Assembly (NCBI GenBank): GCA_964407285.1
Contig: CAYOVG010000034.1
Coordinates: forward strand, 1-29,732
Source: CAYOVG01 sp964407285
GTDB taxonomy: Bacteria; Desulfobacterota; Syntrophobacteria; Syntrophobacterales; Syntrophobacteraceae
Direction of reading: 5' to 3'
Length of the DNA stretch: 29,732 nt
The stretch's first letter is position 1, and each line of letters opens with the position of its first letter. The notes under the pieces were generated by a model that worked only from the letters and a program-made list of their open reading frames with translations, was not told where the DNA came from and made no database searches. Positions 25,151 to 29,732 of the stretch are shown here, in pieces. Position numbers and translations under genes: made by a program.

Positions 25151-26836
25151 ATGAAAGAGATCGAGACGAACCTCGACTTCATGCTGCTCGAGGTCAAAAA
25201 GCAACTGCAGAGCACGTACGAGCTTCTGGCCAAACCCTCCGAGAGGGGAATCCGGAAAATCGAAGACCGCGACGATTACCTGGACAACCTCAAGAATGTG
25301 ATCCAGACCCGTTGCCACTCTCACATCCACGGCGATGACGCCGAAGATCCGTTTCAGGCCGATGACGATTTCCGGAGCGACGACCCGTTTCGAACCGAAG
25401 ACCCTCTGATCCCGGCCCGGCTGCAGGCTATCGGCACCATAGCGGGAAACCTGGAAAGAATCGGAGACCTGACCGTTAACGTCGCCTGCCAGGTCTCATA
25501 TTTCAACGATCCCGCCTTTATCGGCCGGTACGACTACCACAAGATCTTCAGCGTGATTTTCCGTGCACTGGAGCAGATCCACCCCGCCGTCTTCCATAGG
25601 GACCTGTCCCTCGCTTTCGCGATCTGCCAGGCCGAACCGCGCATCGACGCGCTCTTCGTCGAGCAGTTCGAACGCATCCGCATGGAACTCAACGGGGCGA
25701 AGGACGCCGGCGACCTGCTCACGACCCTCTTCATCCTGCGCTACCTGGAACGTATCGGCGACGCTTTGCTCAACGTCGGCGAAGCAGCCATATTCTCCAT
25801 TACCGGCAATCGCATGAAGATCAAGCAGTACAATGCGTTGCGGGAAGCGGTGGCGGCATCCGGGGAGGAAATCCCGATCAGCGAGGTGGAGTTTCGCTCC
25901 ATCTGGGGCACGCGCTCGGGCGCCCGTATCGGCAGGGTGCAGCGTTCGTCCGCGGACTCCTCCTGTCCCCAGGATTTTATCTTCAAACGGGGAAACCGGG
26001 ACAAGCTGCTGCAGGAAAGCGAAAATATCCGCCGGTGGCAGGCGCTTCGACCGGACTTGCCCCCGAAGGTGTTCTTCCAGCAGGAGGAGCGAAAGGATGC
26101 GACCCTGCTCGTCGAGTGTCTGCGCGGCAAAACCCTGGAGGATATTCTGCTGACGGGGGATGTTTCGCTCCTCAAGGCCGCCCTGGTGGAACTGGAAGCG
26201 ACCGTTCAGGAGCTGTGGACAACCACCATGAGGCGGGAGCCGGTCAACGGGAGGTTCATCGAGCAGTGCCGATCCAGGCTCAAGGATGTCTTCCTGGTGC
26301 ATCCCGAACTCAAGATCGAAAAGACGCATTTCTGCGGACTGACGATCCCTTCGCTGGAGGAGCGCCTCGACCGGGCAGGGGAGATCGGCCGCACCCTGGA
26401 TTCCCCGTTTTCCGTCTTCATCCACGGGGATTTCAATACGAACAATATCCTCTTCGACCCGGACACTGAATCCATCCATTACATCGACCTGCATCGGTCC
26501 ACGGATACGGATTACGTTCAGGACGTTTCCGTCTTCCTGGTGTCGAACCTGCGGTTGCCGGTTTTCGACAACGAGCGGCGCATGAAGATCGTCGCGGCGG
26601 CGATGGATTTCCACAGATTCTCCGCCGACTTCGCGGCGCAGTTCCACGATCGGACTTTCGAAGCCAGGCTTTGCCTGGGTCTTGTTCGCTCGCTCATCAC
26701 CTCGGCCCGGTTCGAACGGAACAAAACATTTGCGCACAAGCTTGCCGGGATGGGGATCTACCTCCTGGACAAGATTCTCGTTTTTCAGGGGAACTACGCG
26801 GATTTCAGGATTCCTGCCGGCTTCTGGCAACACTGA
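25151..26836 (+). CDS. PhoU-like domain fused to an APH-type phosphotransferase (GAK locus), 561 aa
   Basis: The N-terminal half (about 1-225) is helical, with two copies of the PhoU signature, LERIGDLTVN at 101-110 and LERIGDALLN at 199-208, as in the PhoU two-bundle metal-binding fold. The C-terminal half (about 270-540) is an aminoglycoside-phosphotransferase-like kinase: HGDFNTNN (His425, Gly426, Asp427, with the catalytic-loop Asn) and YIDLHRS with Asp446 as the metal-binding Asp, plus an N-lobe near 275-325. APH-fold enzymes phosphorylate hydroxyls of small molecules using ATP. The fusion is unusual and makes a phosphate-aware kinase plausible. It lies 78 bases after the amphi-Trp gene. 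Substrate unknown. Confidence 0.82.
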   Translation: MKEIETNLDFMLLEVKKQLQSTYELLAKPSERGIRKIEDRDDYLDNLKNVIQTRCHSHIHGDDAEDPFQADDDFRSDDPFRTEDPLIPARLQAIGTIAGNLERIGDLTVNVACQVSYFNDPAFIGRYDYHKIFSVIFRALEQIHPAVFHRDLSLAFAICQAEPRIDALFVEQFERIRMELNGAKDAGDLLTTLFILRYLERIGDALLNVGEAAIFSITGNRMKIKQYNALREAVAASGEEIPISEVEFRSIWGTRSGARIGRVQRSSADSSCPQDFIFKRGNRDKLLQESENIRRWQALRPDLPPKVFFQQEERKDATLLVECLRGKTLEDILLTGDVSLLKAALVELEATVQELWTTTMRREPVNGRFIEQCRSRLKDVFLVHPELKIEKTHFCGLTIPSLEERLDRAGEIGRTLDSPFSVFIHGDFNTNNILFDPDTESIHYIDLHRSTDTDYVQDVSVFLVSNLRLPVFDNERRMKIVAAAMDFHRFSADFAAQFHDRTFEARLCLGLVRSLITSARFERNKTFAHKLAGMGIYLLDKILVFQGNYADFRIPAGFWQH

Positions 26837-26874
26837 CGGCATTTACTCAACTCACCAAAAGGAGATGACGACCG

Positions 26875-27201
26875 ATGGGAAAAGACGATAAGGAGAAACT
26901 GGTACTATCGACGGAAGAAGCCGCGGCATTGCTTCGTCAACTGGCGGACCGCATCAGCGGGGTGGAGGCCGAATTCGAAAGCGACCTGCTGCCCTCCGAC
27001 GGGAGTTTCGAGAAACTGAAGCTCAGCCTCAAGCGGGCCAAGAACTCGACCGGCTTTGTGATAAAATGCAAGGTCAAGCCCGCGCATGAAAAGAAGTCGG
27101 ACAAGGAAGAAGAAGCGCAGGAGGAGGACCGGCCACAGTCCGCGCAACAGGCTTCGGACAGCGCTCCCTGGAGCACGGACCAACCGGGAGAGGAGCTTTA
27201 G
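26875..27201 (+). CDS. Small XXXCH-like protein of the GAK locus, 108 aa
   Basis: A small soluble protein. The N-terminal part (about 9-66) resembles the XXXCH-domain proteins of GAK loci (STEEAAALLRQLADRISGVE, then FEKLKLSLKRAKNSTGFVIK). The C-terminal 35 residues are mostly Lys, Glu, Asp, Gln and Ser and are probably disordered. A single Cys is present at about residue 65. The assignment rests on recall of the pattern and on position in the locus. ATG 26875 has AAAGGAG upstream. A carrier or adaptor role is an inference. Confidence 0.6.
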   Translation: MGKDDKEKLVLSTEEAAALLRQLADRISGVEAEFESDLLPSDGSFEKLKLSLKRAKNSTGFVIKCKVKPAHEKKSDKEEEAQEEDRPQSAQQASDSAPWSTDQPGEEL

Positions 27202-27291
27202 GGAAATTGAGGGTATTCACGACCGCGACCGCATGCAATCAATCGGCCCGTGCAACTCGAACTCGAAAACAAAACTATCCCGGCTGCATGA

Positions 27292-28464
27292 ATGAACGAT
27301 TCCGATAGAACTCCTCCCGTGAGCGCGCAACCAGCCGCCCCGCCGCCCGATTCAATCCCGGATGAGATCGAGGAAAGGGACCTGGCGCTGTTCAGGCGCA
27401 TCACATCGACCATACTGACCCCGGAACAGGAGCACAATTTTCTCCAGGTCCCGGGGCTCTATCCTGAAGAGGAAACGGTGCTCGCCATCCACTGGCACCC
27501 TGAATTCATCCCCATGGAACTGGCTTCCAGGCGGATCGACACCGTTTTCCCCAACCGGACTTCCGATCTGATCATTCCCACTCAACACAACGTTCTGATG
27601 TCGTTCGGCGATTATTCGGGCGTTGAGGTGGACTGCTATTCGTCGGGGTTCAATCAGAAGGTGCAGTTGCTCCTGCATTTCGAGAACGCAGGGCTGAAAC
27701 GGGCCAACTCGCTCAAAATGATCCTGGAGCACACATGGAGGTATCGTTCCACTCAACTGTTCCATTATCTTCATGCCGTCACCAGGCCGGATGAGGAAAT
27801 ACTGGACCTCGCCGTGCGCGGGACCGGAGCGGACGATAACCTGGTCCGGTTCGTGCGCGGCTACGCCCGGAAGGTGGAGATGCTCATCGAAGAAACGGCG
27901 AGTGAAATCCCGCCGGACATGATCAAGAACAAGATCGTCCGCAATTTCTTCGACGGACTCAGAGACCGGTTTCCCGGCAATACGATCGACCGGGCTCAGA
28001 CCTTTTTGGCCTCCGTAAAGCGGACGGTCAAGGAGAGGTTCCCCCTGAGCTACTTCTACCGCACTTCCGAGGTGATCGAGGAAGCCCGCGCCGTGGGCGG
28101 TTGCGTCGTGGTTCCCCACCCGGAGCAGTTCTGGCCGGTGCTACTCGCCGACTACGACGTGGACGGCTACGAGGTGTGGAACCCTCAATCCCACACTTAT
28201 ACCGAATTCCTCATTTCCGTGGTCAAGCGCAAGAACCGTAAACTGGGCCGCTCGGACCGCCCTCTGCTGGTTTTCATGGGGGATGACACGCATCTCAGCG
28301 AGAAAGTCCGGCCCCCGGAGGAACAGGACCCGGAGAAGGCGGCCCGCGAGGTCGGCCTGCAACCCGCCTGGACGGATGCGACCATCGTCAAGGCCCTGGC
28401 GCTTGCCGGCATGAACAAGAAGCAGATCATCCGGGAATACCGGCAGCGGCTGTCGAGCGGTTGA
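27292..28464 (+). CDS. PHP-like metal-dependent phosphoesterase-type protein (GAK locus), 390 aa
   Basis: Clustered metal-ligand motifs suggest a PHP-type hydrolase: HWHPEF at 67-72, QHN at 98-100, VVPHPEQFWP at 273-282 and MGDDTHLSEK at 329-338. PHP enzymes use two or three metals to hydrolyse phosphoester bonds. The first 25 residues are a Pro/Ala-rich tail. No signal peptide is seen, so it is probably cytosolic. It sits between the XXXCH-like gene and the ATP-grasp gene in the same run. A role in removing a phosphate added by the kinases of the locus is attractive, but this is an inference. I cannot recall a named family for the full-length protein. Confidence 0.65.
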   Translation: MNDSDRTPPVSAQPAAPPPDSIPDEIEERDLALFRRITSTILTPEQEHNFLQVPGLYPEEETVLAIHWHPEFIPMELASRRIDTVFPNRTSDLIIPTQHNVLMSFGDYSGVEVDCYSSGFNQKVQLLLHFENAGLKRANSLKMILEHTWRYRSTQLFHYLHAVTRPDEEILDLAVRGTGADDNLVRFVRGYARKVEMLIEETASEIPPDMIKNKIVRNFFDGLRDRFPGNTIDRAQTFLASVKRTVKERFPLSYFYRTSEVIEEARAVGGCVVVPHPEQFWPVLLADYDVDGYEVWNPQSHTYTEFLISVVKRKNRKLGRSDRPLLVFMGDDTHLSEKVRPPEEQDPEKAAREVGLQPAWTDATIVKALALAGMNKKQIIREYRQRLSSG

Positions 28465-28490
28465 GGAATTGAAAACGTGGAGGTTCAAAG

Positions 28491-29369
28491 ATGAAAAGAA
28501 TCGGCGTGGCCGGTCTGCCCGGCGCCTGGTCGACGATGCAGCTCGTCTCTGCCGTTGAGGCCAGGACCGGGAGCCGTCACCTGATCGACATGAGCATGGT
28601 GTCCCTGGACCTTGGCGCCGGGACGGCGCGATGCGGAGACATCGACCTCACTTCGCTGGATGCGATCATCGTCAAAAAGATCGCTCCGCTCTATACTCCA
28701 GATGCCCTGGACCGGATGGCCATACTTTCCTTCGTCCATAACCGGGGGGTGCCCGTGTTCTCCAATCCCGACAGCATGCTCCAACTCATCGACCGGCTCT
28801 CCGGAACGATTCGGCTGCGGCTCGGGGGGATACCGATGCCCCGAACGGTTGTCACCGAGGACATCGCGGAGGCGGCCGGGGCGGTGGAGACTTTCGGGCG
28901 AGCGGTCTTCAAACCGCTCTACAGCTCGAAAGCGCGCGGGATGGTTCTCATCCACGCGGGGCCGGAGATGAAGGAGCAGATCGAGGACTTCAAAGCCGCC
29001 GGCAACCAGGTCATGTACATCCAGGAATTCGTCGACCATGCCGGGAGAGACCTGGGCGTCAGCTTTCTGGGGGGCGAATACGTGGCCACCTACGCCCGGC
29101 AGGGGAGCGGCCGGAGTTGGGACACGACCACCCGTACCGGCGGCAAATACATTGCCTGCAATCCGGGTCCGGAGATTGTGGATCTCGCGCATCGGGCCCA
29201 GAGCCTCTTTCCGGACATGGCCTTTACGTGCGTGGACGTGGTGGAAACCCCCGACGGACCCCGGGTTTATGAAGTGTCGGCGTTCGGAGGCTTTCGCGGA
29301 CTGCTCGAAGCCAACGGCGTCGATATGGCCGGGCGGTATGCCGAATACGTGCTGGAGAAGATCCGATGA
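28491..29369 (+). CDS. ATP-grasp enzyme of the GAK system (RimK-like), 292 aa
   Basis: A RimK-like ATP-grasp ligase of normal length. KRIGVAGLPGAWSTMQLVSA opens the pre-ATP domain, NRGVPVFSNPDSMLQLIDRL at about 84-103 the region before the ATP site, and AVFKPLYSSKARGMVLI at about 138-154 the phosphate-binding segment. YIQEFVD supplies the adenine-side Gln-Glu, and VYEVSAFGGFRG at about 260-271 resembles the C-terminal metal region (usually EVN). ATP-grasp enzymes couple ATP hydrolysis to formation of an amide or thioester via an acyl phosphate. The substrate is unknown. The binding site is GGAGG 8 bases before the ATG. Its stop shares the ATGA overlap with the HprK-like gene. Confidence 0.85.
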   Translation: MKRIGVAGLPGAWSTMQLVSAVEARTGSRHLIDMSMVSLDLGAGTARCGDIDLTSLDAIIVKKIAPLYTPDALDRMAILSFVHNRGVPVFSNPDSMLQLIDRLSGTIRLRLGGIPMPRTVVTEDIAEAAGAVETFGRAVFKPLYSSKARGMVLIHAGPEMKEQIEDFKAAGNQVMYIQEFVDHAGRDLGVSFLGGEYVATYARQGSGRSWDTTTRTGGKYIACNPGPEIVDLAHRAQSLFPDMAFTCVDVVETPDGPRVYEVSAFGGFRGLLEANGVDMAGRYAEYVLEKIR

Positions 29370-29732
29370 CAAATCCGACGGCAAATCCCGTGGCCGGTTC
29401 AACGGCCGTTCAACCGAGACTCTCCGATGTTCTGACTCCTCTGCTCGAGGGTGTGGCCCTTTCCCACCGGCTGGAACTTTCCTTCGCCGGCATCCGTATC
29501 GATGTGCGCGCCAATCACCCCGAAATCATCGACCGGCTGGCGCGATACTACCGGGATTTCAGGGTGGACGCGGGCAGGAGCATTGCCGGCGCGAACGCCG
29601 GCGGCGGGACCGCTTCGGCCTCCAGTGGTCCCGCCGCGGCTGTTCCGGCCAGGACCGCACCCGATCTGGTCGTGAACGCCGTGCAATGTTCTCCGCCGAA
29701 TCCGACGATGCCGCTTACGCTCAAAGAGCGCG
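29366..29732 (+). CDS. HprK-related kinase B (GAK system), N-terminal 122 residues; truncated by window end
   Basis: The frame starts at ATG 29366, overlapping the ATP-grasp stop by four bases (ATGA), and is open to the last base. The sequence has the N-terminal pattern of the HprK-related kinase B group: LSDVLTPLLEGVALSHRLEL, then FAGIRIDVRANHPEIIDRLA, RYYRDFRV, and a Pro/Ala/Gly-rich linker. The HPr-kinase-like P-loop domain would lie beyond the right edge and is not visible, so the kinase call is from family resemblance and gene order. Translational coupling to ATP-grasp fits the paired occurrence of the two in GAK loci. Confidence 0.72.
   Translation, partial: MTNPTANPVAGSTAVQPRLSDVLTPLLEGVALSHRLELSFAGIRIDVRANHPEIIDRLARYYRDFRVDAGRSIAGANAGGGTASASSGPAAAVPARTAPDLVVNAVQCSPPNPTMPLTLKER

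Noticed and set aside
25496..26842. 448-residue minus-strand open frame
   Set aside because: Shadow of the PhoU-phosphotransferase gene, whose motifs are intact on the plus strand.

Overview
The window looks like a chromosomal segment of a high-GC anaerobic member of the Desulfobacterota, probably close to Syntrophobacter. I infer this from the protein families and gene style: chemoreceptors with long helical sensor regions, PAS-LuxR regulators, a selenium-type LysR regulator, and a GAK-type locus. No rRNA, tRNA, CRISPR array or intact insertion sequence was seen.

Bases 1-11,500 are a signal-transduction region. A partial minus-strand gene at the left edge is divergent from a small receiver-like protein. 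Then come a chemoreceptor whose end overlaps a 987-residue REC-PAS-GAF-PAS-PAS-PAS-HTH regulator, a short GAF protein, about 1 kb of lower-GC sequence without a convincing gene, a PAS histidine kinase with a C-terminal receiver, and a second chemoreceptor paralogous to the first. The GAF protein and the kinase look cut off on the sides facing the 1-kb gap, so gene decay or an insertion there is likely.

Bases 11,600-16,750 (minus strand) form a surface-polysaccharide operon: polysaccharide deacetylase, GT4 glycosyltransferase, FemAB/CelD-like acyltransferase and Wzx-type flippase. A perfect 10-bp hairpin lies between its end and the convergent second chemoreceptor. A 20-bp direct repeat and degenerate GGGTTGC units lie inside the operon, and similar units recur near 21.4 kb.

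Bases 17,100-23,000 hold a LysR regulator divergent from an ABC exporter whose ATPase domain carries a very large insertion. The exporter overlaps a cyclic-nucleotide-binding-fold protein. The LysR/ABC intergenic region has two copies of the palindrome TCACGTGA and a LysR-type T-N11-A box. A small conserved-looking protein and an HD-domain protein follow, then an exported PRC-barrel protein on the minus strand.

Bases 24,785 to the right edge are the most interesting part. Six tightly packed plus-strand genes encode an amphi-Trp protein, a PhoU-phosphotransferase fusion, a small XXXCH-like protein, a PHP-like metal-dependent protein, a RimK-like ATP-grasp enzyme and the N-terminus of an HprK-related kinase B. 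This is a GAK (Grasp, Amphi-Trp, Kinase) locus, a system recognised only from gene co-occurrence and, to my knowledge, without an assigned biochemical role. Here it includes two further enzymes (PhoU-APH and PHP-like) that suggest phosphoryl transfer and removal. The locus continues past the right edge.
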